Numbered from the stretch's first letter, positions 31,748 to 40,282 are shown. The stretch: DNA of 56,577 nucleotides from Pseudomonas pudica (GCF_015680405.1 NZ_JADLJS010000037.1:1-56577), one strand, 5' to 3'. Made by a program: numbers and translations. Notes: generated by a model from the sequence alone, not told the origin.

Positions 31748-32719
31748 TCACAGCCCGGGGCTACCTGGCGGTGGCATCGTCTGCCAGGCGCCGGCATAGG
31801 GGAAACGTGCCTTGCAGTAGCGCAAGGCTCCGAAGAAACGCGGTTCGATCAGCGCCTGTCGGCCTTCGTACCAACCGCTGGCGAGCAGTTGGCGGTGCAG
31901 GCGAGGCAGGCGCCAGCACGGCACGCGCGGATACAGGTGGTGCTCCAGGTGGTAGTTGGAGCCCAGGTGCAGCAGGGTGCTCAGTGCTGCGGTACGCGAG
32001 CGGGCCACCGGCAGCGCTACATCGGTTTCGAAGGCATGCTCCTGGTAGGCGTTCAGGGCAGAAATCAACAAGGCCAGCAGCAGGCAGCCCGCCACGGCAG
32101 GCAGCAGCGGTGGCCACTTTGCCGCCAGCAGCAGCCACAGTGCCGGCCACAGCAGCTGGCAGGCCAGGTTGGCTCTGGCCAGCAAACGGATCTGCCGGTC
32201 GGGCAGTGGCAATGTGCCGCTGACCTTGGCGCCGGGCAGGGCCAGGCGCACGGTTTGCAGCAGATACCAGGCGGTGGCATGCAGGCGTGACACCAGCAAC
32301 CGGGTGGCGGCCAGGCGATAGCGCCGCAACAGGCGCCAGTCCGGGTCCTGGGGGCTACCGTTGTAGCGATGGTGCTGCCAGTGGTCGACGAAGTAGCCGG
32401 TGACGCAGAAGCCCGTGAGCATCGAGCTCAGCGCCACCGCCAGCATGCAGCTGTACAGGCGGTTGTCGCTGAGGTTGAAGTGGAAACCCTCGTGGCCCAG
32501 GATGCCCTGCAGAAACAGGCCGTAGCCCGCCAGCAGCAGCAATGGCAAAGCCAGCGGCCATGCCTGGGGGGCGCGGTCGACGATGGCCACAAGCAGTGCC
32601 AGCGGTGCGGCGAACAGCAGCAACGCGTAGCCGATCACCAGGGTGGTTTCCAGCGCTGACGGCGTCAGCAGGCTTCGCTCAGGGCGCAGCAGGGGCTTGT
32701 CCAGTGCCAGTTGCGTCAT
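31748..32719 (-). CDS. Membrane fatty acid desaturase/hydroxylase
   Basis: A 323-residue integral membrane diiron enzyme. All three histidine boxes are present: HEGFH near residue 76, HWQHH near 114 and HLEHH near 257, separated by hydrophobic hairpins. The family introduces double bonds into acyl chains or hydroxylates them, using oxygen and a reductant. No fused cytochrome b5 or ferredoxin is seen, so electrons must come from outside the cluster. It lies 10 bp after the SDR gene and 38 bp before the DUF3050 gene, within the putative lipid-amine operon. Confidence 0.9.
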   Translation of the reverse strand: MTQLALDKPLLRPERSLLTPSALETTLVIGYALLLFAAPLALLVAIVDRAPQAWPLALPLLLLAGYGLFLQGILGHEGFHFNLSDNRLYSCMLAVALSSMLTGFCVTGYFVDHWQHHRYNGSPQDPDWRLLRRYRLAATRLLVSRLHATAWYLLQTVRLALPGAKVSGTLPLPDRQIRLLARANLACQLLWPALWLLLAAKWPPLLPAVAGCLLLALLISALNAYQEHAFETDVALPVARSRTAALSTLLHLGSNYHLEHHLYPRVPCWRLPRLHRQLLASGWYEGRQALIEPRFFGALRYCKARFPYAGAWQTMPPPGSPGL

Positions 32720-32729
32720 CGGCCTGGCC

Positions 32730-33557
32730 TCAGTCGATCAGTTCGGGTTTGAGCGACAGCTGCCCGGCCTTGCTCAGGCTGCGCAAGCGCAGGCCGATGA
32801 AGGCATCCACCAGGCTTGGCAGCCAGCGTGCGGTGTACATGGCCACGCTGCCGAGGAAGGTCAGGCCGCGGTTGCGCAGGTCGTGGCGGGTGCAGGCACG
32901 CACCAGGCCATTGCTGGCGTCATCGAGTTTTTCCTCAAGCGACAGCAGCACGCGCTCGCCGCGCTTGAAGCTGACCAGGCGCTTCACCGACAGACCGACC
33001 CGTTCGGCCGGGTCGTGAATGGCCGTGTCGATGAACCCGGGGAACACCGTGACCACATCCAGTTGCCCGGGGTACTGCATGCGCAGCACATCCGAATAGG
33101 CGCTCAAGGCTCGCTTGCTGGTGGCGTAGGCGGCCACGTACGGGGCGTTGACCAGCGCGAACAGCGAAGACACGTTGACCACCTTGCCACGCTTGCGCAG
33201 CAATGCCGGCAAGAACCGCGAGGTCAGTTGCCACGGAGCCAGCAGGTTGACTTCCAGTGCGCGACGCACATCATCGTTCACCCCTGTTTCGCCCCGTTCC
33301 AGGGTCAGCACCCCGGCATTGTTGATCAGGATGTCGATGTCGCCGAAGCGCTCCAGGATGGAGGCAGCAGCTTCGTCCAGGCGTTCGCGGTCGCACAGGT
33401 CGAGCAGGTAGTAGGCATCGAAGTTCAGTGCCCCATGCGGCTCGAGCCGGTCGATGCCGATAACGGTTGCCCCTTGATGCTTGAGTTTGCGTGCGGTTTC
33501 CAGGCCCAGGCCGCGTGCCGCGCCGGTAATGACGACGATCTTGTTGTGCAGTTTCAC
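32730..33557 (-). CDS. Short-chain dehydrogenase/reductase
   Basis: A 275-residue classical SDR with TGAARGLG at the dinucleotide site, NNAGV, and the catalytic Ser (VNVSSLF) and Tyr-x3-Lys (YATSK). The Asp after strand two (GIDRL) suggests NAD(H). The C-terminus has an extra ~50-residue hydrophobic and basic tail that may sit on the membrane. It starts with GTG, overlapping the acyl-CoA dehydrogenase stop as GTGA; the longer frame upstream is just read-through of the neighbour. Likely role: oxidation or reduction at an acyl-chain carbon in the pathway. Confidence 0.88.
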   Translation of the reverse strand: MKLHNKIVVITGAARGLGLETARKLKHQGATVIGIDRLEPHGALNFDAYYLLDLCDRERLDEAAASILERFGDIDILINNAGVLTLERGETGVNDDVRRALEVNLLAPWQLTSRFLPALLRKRGKVVNVSSLFALVNAPYVAAYATSKRALSAYSDVLRMQYPGQLDVVTVFPGFIDTAIHDPAERVGLSVKRLVSFKRGERVLLSLEEKLDDASNGLVRACTRHDLRNRGLTFLGSVAMYTARWLPSLVDAFIGLRLRSLSKAGQLSLKPELID

Positions 33558-34699
33558 GGGGTGACTCCATTGGCAATGCTGAAGGTGGCGCCTTGCAGGT
33601 AGCGGTCGAGGTTGGCCGTCATGCTGAAGCGTCCGGGCGGGTGGAACTGCAGGCCGCGGGTACTGGCCAGCCAGTCGCAGCCCTGGTTCGAGCGGATGAA
33701 CGACAGGCCGCCGAGCATCTGGTGGGCCAGGTCGGACGCGCTGGCCAGTTGCTGTTCGATGCCGTAGCGGGTCAGCAGCAGGCGCGCCAGCAGGTCGTCG
33801 GCGTTGCCTTGCAGGTGTTCCACCTCGTGCGCCAGGCCTTCCAGCGCACTCAGGCACAGTTGCAGCTGGCAGGCCAGCTGCACGCGCTGCTGGTCGCTCC
33901 AGCGGCGCTCGTCGATCGCCCGCTCGACCAGGCCCATGCAGGCGCCCAGGTAGCTGGCGCTGATCAACAGCTCGAACCAGATGAAACCGATGGTCTGCAC
34001 ATCGCCAAGCTGCGATTTCAGCCCGGCGGAGAAGATCATCTTGTCGCTGACGTAGACGTCCTCCAGGCGCAGCTCCTGGCTCTGTGCGGCGGCCAGCGCG
34101 CTGTTGCCCCAGAACGGGTGGCGGCTGATGCCGGGGGCGGAGGCGGGGATGAGCGCGATCATCAGCTCCTCGCCGTCCTCGCTGGTGCGGCTGTAGCTGG
34201 CAGTCAGCAGGTCCATCGAGCTGCTCAGGCTGCACGGTTGCTTGCTGCCGCTCAGGCGGACTCCGTCAGCCAGCTGCACGGCTTCCATGCCGGCATCCAG
34301 GATGCCGCCTCCCGGTACGCCTTCGGCGAAGCCAGAGGCCAGCAGCAGACGCTGCTTGGCAATGGCCGACAACAGCAGGCCTTCGGCACCTGCGCCCCGG
34401 GCGGCGACGGCAACCAGGCTGGCCACGGAAAACTGATGCATGGTGCTGGCCACGGCCAGTGAAGGTGACAACGCACCGAGGGCCAGCTGCACCTGCAGCG
34501 CCTCGCATGCGCTGGCGCCCAGGCCACCACCAGCCTTCGGCACCAGCAAGGCAACCGGGCCGGTATGCTTGAACCAGTCCACAACCGGGCTGTCAGCGGC
34601 TTCGCGCTGTTCGAAGGGCAACTCCGTCAGCAGTTTGGCAAAGTCCGGGGCAAAGCGTTGCAAGGTCTGCCTGGCGTTGTGCAGGAGTGACAGGGGCAT
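33554..34699 (-). CDS. Acyl-CoA dehydrogenase-family flavoprotein
   Basis: A 381-residue member of the acyl-CoA dehydrogenase fold: N-terminal helical domain (to ~110), middle beta domain (LSGSKQPCSLSSSMDLLTASY near 155-175, and a following FWGNSALAAAQ segment), C-terminal helical domain. It diverges from beta-oxidation enzymes, and I cannot place the catalytic Glu with confidence. Related proteins act on carrier-bound acyl groups, for example TamP in tambjamine synthesis, which desaturates an acyl-ACP. It may therefore introduce a double bond, or act as a flavin hydroxylase. It starts 3 bp after the START-domain gene. Confidence 0.8.
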   Translation of the reverse strand: MPLSLLHNARQTLQRFAPDFAKLLTELPFEQREAADSPVVDWFKHTGPVALLVPKAGGGLGASACEALQVQLALGALSPSLAVASTMHQFSVASLVAVAARGAGAEGLLLSAIAKQRLLLASGFAEGVPGGGILDAGMEAVQLADGVRLSGSKQPCSLSSSMDLLTASYSRTSEDGEELMIALIPASAPGISRHPFWGNSALAAAQSQELRLEDVYVSDKMIFSAGLKSQLGDVQTIGFIWFELLISASYLGACMGLVERAIDERRWSDQQRVQLACQLQLCLSALEGLAHEVEHLQGNADDLLARLLLTRYGIEQQLASASDLAHQMLGGLSFIRSNQGCDWLASTRGLQFHPPGRFSMTANLDRYLQGATFSIANGVTP

Positions 34700-34702
34700 G
34701 GC

Positions 34703-35146
34703 TCAATCCTTGATCTGGCTGTTCGGGAACAGGCCATGGATGATGGCGCTGATGTTGTCGCGGATCGCTTGCCGGGCGACCGGGTCAAGCATGTCGGCCA
34801 GCATCGGCAGACCCAGGTCGAAGTTCGAACGGAAGGCAATGCTGGCGCCTTCGGCGGTTTCGCTGACTTGCCACGAGCCGGAAAAGTGGTCGATATCACC
34901 AGCGGTCTGGCGGAAATGGATATGCAGGTTGGCCGGGTCGAACACATCACGCTCCTGCCATTTGAGGATGCCGCTGTGGAAGTTCACCTCCCAGTTGCTC
35001 AGCACCTCATGTTCATGCACGGCTTCGATTTCGATGTTGCGCACCGACTCGCAAAACTGTGGATAGGCGCTGAAGTTACTGATGGCGGCGTAGACCTGTT
35101 CGGCGCTCTGGCTGGGTACATGGGCGTTCAGGCTGACTTCGTTCAT
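34703..35146 (-). CDS. SRPBCC/START-domain protein (polyketide cyclase or COQ10-like)
   Basis: A 147-residue single-domain helix-grip protein. SAEQVYAAISNFSAYPQFCESV is the typical start of the polyketide cyclase/COQ10 family, followed by a seven-stranded sheet (HFSGSWQVSETAEGASIAFRSNFDL) and a C-terminal helix. The family binds hydrophobic ligands in a central cavity; some members are aromatases or cyclases, others carry lipids. Within the operon it might cyclise an intermediate or hold the chain. Spaced 9 bp from the aminotransferase gene. Confidence 0.82.
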   Translation of the reverse strand: MNEVSLNAHVPSQSAEQVYAAISNFSAYPQFCESVRNIEIEAVHEHEVLSNWEVNFHSGILKWQERDVFDPANLHIHFRQTAGDIDHFSGSWQVSETAEGASIAFRSNFDLGLPMLADMLDPVARQAIRDNISAIIHGLFPNSQIKD

Positions 35147-35155
35147 TTCGGTGTC

Positions 35156-36412
35156 CTATTCAAAGGTACGGGCAAGGGCGCGGGCGAAACCGCCGAGCAG
35201 CCATTCAACGTCGCTGTCGCTGTACAGGGCAGGCGGCGTCAGGCGGATCACCCGGTGATCGTTGAGGGAGTGGTTGACCACGATGCGTTGGTCGATCAGG
35301 TGCATGACCATGTTGGCCGCCAGGCCGGCATCGGCGAACTCGACCCCCAGCAACAGCCCGGTGCTACGCAGTTGCACCTGGGTGCCGCAAGGGTGTTGCC
35401 GCAGCACGTTCTGCAGGCCCTGGCGCAGGCGTTGCCCCAAGGCTTCGGCACGGGGTACCAGCTGTTCGTGCTGCATCACCTGCAAGGTCGCCATTACCGC
35501 AGCCATGGCCAGCGGGTTGGCGCCGAAGGTGGAGGTGTGCATCAGCGGGTTGCGATTGAGCGGTGCCTGCATGTCGGCAGTGCAAACCATGGCACTTACT
35601 GGCACGCAGCCGCCGGAGAGGCTTTTGCCGACCAGCAGGATGTCCGGTACCACGCCCTCGTGCTCGCAGGCCCACCAGCGCCCGGTACGGCCCATGCCCG
35701 ACTGGATCTCGTCGGCAATCAGCACAGCGCCGTACTGGTCGCAGAGTTGGCGCACCTGCTGCAGGTAGCCGGCTGGAGGTACTATCACCCCGGCCTCGGC
35801 CTGTACCGGCTCGAGGATGACGCAGGCGCGTTCGGGCTGCGCCTGCAACTGCTGGCGCAGGGCATCGGCATCACCGAACGGTACGAAGTGGCTGTCGCCC
35901 AGGCGGTCGGCAAAGGGTGAGCGATACAGCGTCCGGCCAGTGACCGCCAGCGAACCCAGGGTCTTGCCGTGGTATCCACCCTGGGTCGAGATCACCTGTT
36001 GGCAACCGTTTAGCCAGGCCAGTTTCAGCGCCGCCTCGGTGGCTTCGGTACCGGAGTTGCAGAAGTACACATACTGCAGGGGCGCCGGGCATACCGCGGC
36101 CAAGGCCGCAGCGGCCTGGGCCTGGAACGGGTTGAGCATGAGCTTGCTGGCCATCGGGTGGCTGTGCAGCTGGTGGCTGACCTTTTCAACCACCTGCGGG
36201 TGCGAATGCCCGAGCAGGAACACGCCGTAGCCGCCGGCATCCAGATAGCGGTTGCCGTCCATGTCGAACAGGTAGACGCCTTCGCCGGCTACCTCGATCG
36301 GCAGGTTCATCATCGACGCAAGGCGGGCATAGCCGGCATTGACATGGTCACGGTACTGGGCGCGTACGTGCTCGGCGTCCAGCCCTTCAGGCAGGGGAGT
36401 GAAGCTGTTCAT
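35156..36412 (-). CDS. Class III PLP-dependent aminotransferase
   Basis: A 418-residue omega-type aminotransferase. GTEATEAALKLA and QGGYHGKTLGSLAVTG are in the PLP-binding region, ADEIQSGMGRTG supplies the Asp that holds the pyridine ring, and GKSLSGGCVPVSAM holds the Schiff-base Lys. These enzymes transaminate terminal aldehydes or amines. Its place 4 bp after a fatty-acyl reductase gene suggests it converts a fatty aldehyde to a primary amine, the reaction done by the aminotransferase part of the two-domain TamH. Start at MNSFTPL; the longer frame overlaps the reductase gene. Confidence 0.9.
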   Translation of the reverse strand: MNSFTPLPEGLDAEHVRAQYRDHVNAGYARLASMMNLPIEVAGEGVYLFDMDGNRYLDAGGYGVFLLGHSHPQVVEKVSHQLHSHPMASKLMLNPFQAQAAAALAAVCPAPLQYVYFCNSGTEATEAALKLAWLNGCQQVISTQGGYHGKTLGSLAVTGRTLYRSPFADRLGDSHFVPFGDADALRQQLQAQPERACVILEPVQAEAGVIVPPAGYLQQVRQLCDQYGAVLIADEIQSGMGRTGRWWACEHEGVVPDILLVGKSLSGGCVPVSAMVCTADMQAPLNRNPLMHTSTFGANPLAMAAVMATLQVMQHEQLVPRAEALGQRLRQGLQNVLRQHPCGTQVQLRSTGLLLGVEFADAGLAANMVMHLIDQRIVVNHSLNDHRVIRLTPPALYSDSDVEWLLGGFARALARTFE

Positions 36413-36416
36413 CGTC

Positions 36417-37490
36417 TCAGGCCTCCATGGCCAGTTCGCCGTGGCGCTCACCTGAGGCCGGTGTTCTCAGCATGCGTTGCATGGCCGAAAGCTTGGGGGA
36501 CAGGCGGGCCAGCGTCAGTGCCAGCTCCTGGCGCGGCGAACGCATGGCCAGGCGCCGGGCTGGCAACAGCTGCTCCAGCGAGCTTGGCAATGGCTGCAGC
36601 AGGCTGGCGTAGCGGCACAGCTGGGTGGCGCGGCCGAGGGCTGCGCGGATGTTCTCCTCCAGGGCTGGCAGGAACACCGGGCGCACCAGGCGTTCGTAGA
36701 TATCCGGGTTCATGCAGCGCGGGCGCTGGAACGGCTTGCCCTGGTCCTGCATTTCCGCGCACATCAGGTCGAGCAGGGTGCGGATATCGAGCGCCTGCGG
36801 GCCGTTGCTGAGGAAGTAGTCGTCGCCGATCAGGCGCTGGTCCAGTGCGCTGGCGATGCCGGCCGCGGCAACATCACGGGCGATCACATCGACTCGTCCG
36901 TTCTCCGGGCACGGGATGATCGGCAGGTAGCCGGACATCATCAGCCCCATGGTCAGGTGAAAACCCTGAAGCATGGGCATGTGGCCACTGTGGCTGTCGC
37001 CGATGATGATCGACGGGCGGAAAATCGACACCGGCACGCCTGCATCGCGAACCAGGCTTTCGGCCTGGCGCTTGACCACTTCGTACGGGGTCGAAGGCAT
37101 CACGCCGGGGTGATAGTCGCACGGGTGGGTGAAAGCGGTGCTGATGTGGTACAGCGGCACATCGGCGTCGCGGACAAACTCCAGCACTTGTTCGGTGCCT
37201 TGGTAGTTGACCGAGAACACCGCTTCGGCGTGGCCATCCAGGCGGGTGATAGCCGCGCAATGGATGACCCAGTCGACGCGCCTGGTCAGTGCCAGGTAGT
37301 CCGCGTCGGACAGGCCCAGGCGCGGTTGGCAGATATCACCGCGCAGGGTTTCTACCCCTGGATGGCGGATGCTGCTGCGACGGGTCAGGCAGACCAGGTG
37401 ATAGCGCTCGGCCAGTTGGCCGATCAGGGTATCACCCAGTACGCCGGCACCGCCGGTAAGGAAAACGGTCAGCCGCGAGGGTCCTGACAT
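36417..37490 (-). CDS. Thioester/fatty-acyl reductase (extended SDR, NAD_binding_4)
   Basis: A 357-residue extended SDR of the male-sterility/thioester-reductase group. TGGAGVLG binds NAD(P)H, CAAITRLDG and HISTAFTH contribute to the active site, and the catalytic Tyr-x3-Lys is YEVVK. The FRPSIIIGDSHSGHM segment is a family hallmark. Such enzymes reduce acyl thioesters (CoA or carrier-bound) to aldehydes or alcohols. It is first in the operon, with AAGGAG ten bases before the ATG, and is followed at 4 bp by the aminotransferase. Together they would make an amine from an acyl thioester. Confidence 0.86.
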   Translation of the reverse strand: MSGPSRLTVFLTGGAGVLGDTLIGQLAERYHLVCLTRRSSIRHPGVETLRGDICQPRLGLSDADYLALTRRVDWVIHCAAITRLDGHAEAVFSVNYQGTEQVLEFVRDADVPLYHISTAFTHPCDYHPGVMPSTPYEVVKRQAESLVRDAGVPVSIFRPSIIIGDSHSGHMPMLQGFHLTMGLMMSGYLPIIPCPENGRVDVIARDVAAAGIASALDQRLIGDDYFLSNGPQALDIRTLLDLMCAEMQDQGKPFQRPRCMNPDIYERLVRPVFLPALEENIRAALGRATQLCRYASLLQPLPSSLEQLLPARRLAMRSPRQELALTLARLSPKLSAMQRMLRTPASGERHGELAMEA

Positions 37491-37524
37491 GGGCTAGCAC
37501 TCCTTGCTCGCTAGGTTGATGAAC

Positions 37525-37610
37525 TGGCATGTGCCATAGCGCCCGTCTGCCTGGCCGCCGCAAGGGGGCCAAGGAACCGGAACGATTAAAAAAGCCGACC
37601 TGTGATCACA
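37525..37610. promoter_or_regulatory. Operator-like inverted repeats between araC-type gene and biosynthetic operon
   Basis: The 191-bp gap upstream of the reductase gene contains TGGCATGTGCCA (37525-37536) and the palindrome TGTGATCACA near 37600-37610. Either may be bound by the adjacent AraC regulator. No confident -35/-10 pair. Confidence 0.35.
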
Positions 37611-37681
37611 TGGCCGGCAAGTGGCCCTGCGCCTGATGGTGGAGACCCCGGTTGGCGCGGGCTGGAGGGGATGATGGCGAT

Positions 37682-38419
37682 TTAGAACTGTGGATTCTTG
37701 AATGAATCGCTTGTATTGCGCAGCACCATGGCGACGCGGCTGGGCGACATGCCGACCATCCGTCGCATCGTGCGGGTGAGGTGGGCCTGGTCAGCGAAGC
37801 CGCCGGCGACAGCGGCATCGCTGAGGCTGGCTTCATGTGCAAGGGCGTGGCAGGCGCGTTCGAGTTTGCGCCAGATGATCCATTGCGACAGGGGCACGCC
37901 CATCTGTCGCGTGGCGAAAAAGCGCAGGCGTGGGCTGGAAAGACCCACCGCGCTGGCTGCACGCGAGACCGCACCAATGCCGGCCCAGTCCTGGCGCAGC
38001 AGGTTCAGGGCATTGGACAGGCGTGGGTCGAAGCTTTCGGGGGGGACCAGTTTGAGCTCCAGGGCTGCCACCACCTCGTGGAAGTTGGCGGCCTGGCGCA
38101 CGCAATCGACGATATCCTGGCTGACAGCCGCCTTGCCGCTGTCGTCGAGCAGGGCTTTGAGCGCGCGGCCAAGTGGCGCATCCGGATACAAGTAGAGGAA
38201 GGCGACGCGGTCCGGGTTGGGCAGTGAACGGTGGTCGACCGATGGCCCTATCAGAACCCCAGGCGCGGTGAGGACCTGCTTGCCGAACTCCACGGTGATG
38301 TCGTAGCGCAGGCCGATGCACAGCTGGATGGCGACATGGGCATGGGCTTCGGTCTGGTCGCTTTTGCCGGTGTAGCCCAACCAGTAGTCACCGAAGGTTA
38401 CTGCTCCGTCCCATCTCAT
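37682..38419 (-). CDS. AraC-family transcriptional regulator
   Basis: A 245-residue protein with an N-terminal cupin-like sensing domain (AHAHVAIQLCIG) and a C-terminal double helix-turn-helix (AASAVGLSSPRLRFFATRQMG, then SLSDAAVAGGFADQAHLTRTMRRMVGMSPS). It lies directly upstream of the ten-gene biosynthetic and efflux operon on the same strand and is the obvious candidate activator. It is shorter than typical 270-300-residue AraC proteins but has both domains. 270 bp of apparently non-coding DNA separates it from the divergent FKBP gene. Confidence 0.88.
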   Translation of the reverse strand: MRWDGAVTFGDYWLGYTGKSDQTEAHAHVAIQLCIGLRYDITVEFGKQVLTAPGVLIGPSVDHRSLPNPDRVAFLYLYPDAPLGRALKALLDDSGKAAVSQDIVDCVRQAANFHEVVAALELKLVPPESFDPRLSNALNLLRQDWAGIGAVSRAASAVGLSSPRLRFFATRQMGVPLSQWIIWRKLERACHALAHEASLSDAAVAGGFADQAHLTRTMRRMVGMSPSRVAMVLRNTSDSFKNPQF

Positions 38420-38689
38420 TGTGCATCCCTGAAGCCTGTTCTAGATAGCTTGGCCACATCCGGGCCAGTATCCTGAAAGCGGCAGATGATAGCGTTATGG
38501 TATATCTTGGTCGACACAAAGCGTAACGAATGATCTGTCGTTGCAATTATGGCTTTTCTGCCGAGTGCAAGGTTGTGGAACTAATCCGGCTTTACTGGCT
38601 CTTATGCCGGTAGCCATGGGTTGGGGGCGCCTGATAAGCTCGCGGCTTCTACCCTGATTGCCCTTATGGCGCATGAACAAGGAAATTAC

Positions 38690-39454
38690 ATGAAACAGCA
38701 TCGTTTGGCGGCTGCGGTTGCCCTGGTTGGCCTGGTACTGGCTGGCTGTGATCAACAGACCAGCAGCCCCGAGCTGAAGACTCCGGCACAGAAAGCCTCC
38801 TACGGTATCGGCCTGAACATGGGCAAGAGCCTGGCTCAGGAAGGCATGGAAGACCTTGATTCGAAAGCAGTAGCCCTCGGCATCGAAGACGCCGTTGGCA
38901 AGAAGGAACAGCGCATCAAGGATGAAGAGCTGGTTGAGGCCTTCACCGCGCTGCAGAAGCGTGCCGAAGAGCGCCTGGCCAAGGCCAGCGAAGAAGCCGC
39001 CTCCGCCGGCAAGAAGTTCCTCGAGGAAAACGCCAAGAAGCCAGGCGTGGTCACCACTGCCTCGGGCCTGCAGTACGAAGTGGTCAAGAAGGCCGACGGC
39101 CCGCAGCCCAAGGCGACCGACGTGGTTACCGTCCACTACGAAGGCAAGCTGATCGATGGCAAGGTGTTCGACAGCTCCGTCGAGCGCGGCAGCCCGATCG
39201 ACCTGCCTGTCAGCGGCGTGATCCCGGGTTGGGTCGAAGGCCTGCAGCTGATGCACGTCGGCGAGAAGTACAAGCTGTTCATCCCGGCTGAACTGGCCTA
39301 CGGTGCGCAGAGCCCTAGCCCGCTGATCCCGGCCAACTCGGTACTGGTATTCGACCTGGAACTGATCGCCATCAAGGATCCGGCCCAGCTGCAAGGCGCC
39401 GAGCCGGAAGCGGAAGCTCCTGCCGAGGCCCCGGCCGAAGCGCCTGCCAAGTAA
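38690..39454 (+). CDS. FKBP-type peptidyl-prolyl isomerase, lipoprotein
   Basis: A 254-residue FKBP protein. A lipobox (LVLAGC) after a short hydrophobic segment marks it as a lipoprotein. Residues about 25-125 are the helical dimerisation domain (ASYGIGLNMGKSLA), and 140-235 the FKBP domain (VTVHYEGKLIDGKVFDSS, PGWVEGLQLMHVGEKYKLFIP, YG...PLIPANSVLVFDLEL). It ends in an Ala/Glu/Pro-rich tail. The layout matches FkpA/Mip foldases acting on periplasmic proteins. Start at MKQHRL with AAGGA upstream. Followed by a clear terminator. Confidence 0.93.
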   Translation: MKQHRLAAAVALVGLVLAGCDQQTSSPELKTPAQKASYGIGLNMGKSLAQEGMEDLDSKAVALGIEDAVGKKEQRIKDEELVEAFTALQKRAEERLAKASEEAASAGKKFLEENAKKPGVVTTASGLQYEVVKKADGPQPKATDVVTVHYEGKLIDGKVFDSSVERGSPIDLPVSGVIPGWVEGLQLMHVGEKYKLFIPAELAYGAQSPSPLIPANSVLVFDLELIAIKDPAQLQGAEPEAEAPAEAPAEAPAK

Positions 39455-39471
39455 CACTGGCTGGCCCACGC

Positions 39472-39499
39472 AAAACGCCCCGTCCTGACGGGGCGTTTT
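39472..39499. terminator. Intrinsic terminator after the FKBP gene
   Basis: AAAACGCCCCGT-CCTG-ACGGGGCGTTTT, a perfect 12-bp stem followed by T-rich sequence. Confidence 0.92.
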
Positions 39500-39700
39500 C
39501 GTTTGTGCCGGGTGGTTGGACGAACCTGCAACTGCTGATACTGTCCGAGGAAATGCAGCGTCAGGAAGCAGGATGCTTTTGGCGCAAACCGTTTGCGGCG
39601 TACGCACCCCACGGTATGAAATGACTGTGTAAAAAACGCCCGATCTGACCGGGGCCCTTGCCTGGCAGGCACCTGGGGTCGGAAACGTCGCCCTGTTCAC

Positions 39701-39731
39701 AAGGTTATCCACAATAAATGTGGATAACCTT
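39701..39731. promoter_or_regulatory. Inverted pair of DnaA boxes
   Basis: AAGGTTATCCACA and its exact complement TGTGGATAACCTT are separated by ATAAA. Each arm contains the consensus DnaA box TTATCCACA. It lies 18 bp before the DUF1232 gene start, where it could equally be an mRNA hairpin affecting translation. Confidence 0.6.
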
Positions 39732-39748
39732 TTCCTCTTGGAGGCTTC

Positions 39749-40189
39749 ATGAGCGCACCCTGGAATTTCGCCCGTTTCCTGCCCTTGGCCGAGCGCCTGC
39801 TCAGCCGTGGCCGGTTGCCGGCCTTGCTGTTTGCGGTCGCCCGCAAAGGCCCGCGCATTGGCCAGTTGCGTGAAGATGTGAAGCTGCTGCAGTCGCTATG
39901 CCTGGCCTGGTGGCGCGGCGAGTACCGCGCCATCAGCCCCAAGGCGCTGGTCACTGTCGTCGCTGGGCTGCTGTATTTCGTCAGCCCCATCGACGCTATC
40001 CCAGACTGGCTGCTGGGCGTGGGTTTCCTCGACGACATCGCGGTGCTGGGTTGGGTGCTGAAGACCGTGGCCGACGAACTGGCACGCTTCAAGGCCTGGC
40101 GTGACTCCCAGGCGCCCGAACGGCTGCGCGTGGTCGAGCGCCTGCCGGCCACCCCTGAAGCCCTGCGGTTGGAACGCAACACCCAGTGA
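39749..40189 (+). CDS. YkvA/DUF1232 family protein
   Basis: A 146-residue protein with the DUF1232 core near residues 70-105: a membrane helix (ALVTVVAGLLYFVSPIDAIPD) and the strongly conserved SPIDAIPDW...GFLDDIAVL motif. Function of the family is unknown; members are small inner-membrane proteins. The gene follows an inverted DnaA-box pair, with GGAGG as ribosome-binding site. Confidence 0.88.
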   Translation: MSAPWNFARFLPLAERLLSRGRLPALLFAVARKGPRIGQLREDVKLLQSLCLAWWRGEYRAISPKALVTVVAGLLYFVSPIDAIPDWLLGVGFLDDIAVLGWVLKTVADELARFKAWRDSQAPERLRVVERLPATPEALRLERNTQ

Positions 40190-40243
40190 AACCGGCCGCA
40201 ACCGCAGCGCAACTGCACAGACCCCAGAGTTGGTAATATAATT

Positions 40244-40282
40244 GGCATAAGGGTTATGCCTACGGATTACATGCTGTAATCC
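40244..40282. promoter_or_regulatory. Two tandem inverted repeats upstream of the XRE gene
   Basis: GGCATAA-GGG-TTATGCC (40244-40260) and GGATTACA-TGC-TGTAATCC (40264-40282) sit between a possible -10 box (TATAAT near 40237) and the XRE start at 40301. The arrangement suggests autoregulation. Confidence 0.6.

Noticed and set aside
33558..34235. N-terminal extension of the SDR frame to 501 codons
   Set aside because: The extension reads through the acyl-CoA dehydrogenase gene in another frame; the SDR begins at the GTG overlapping that gene's stop.
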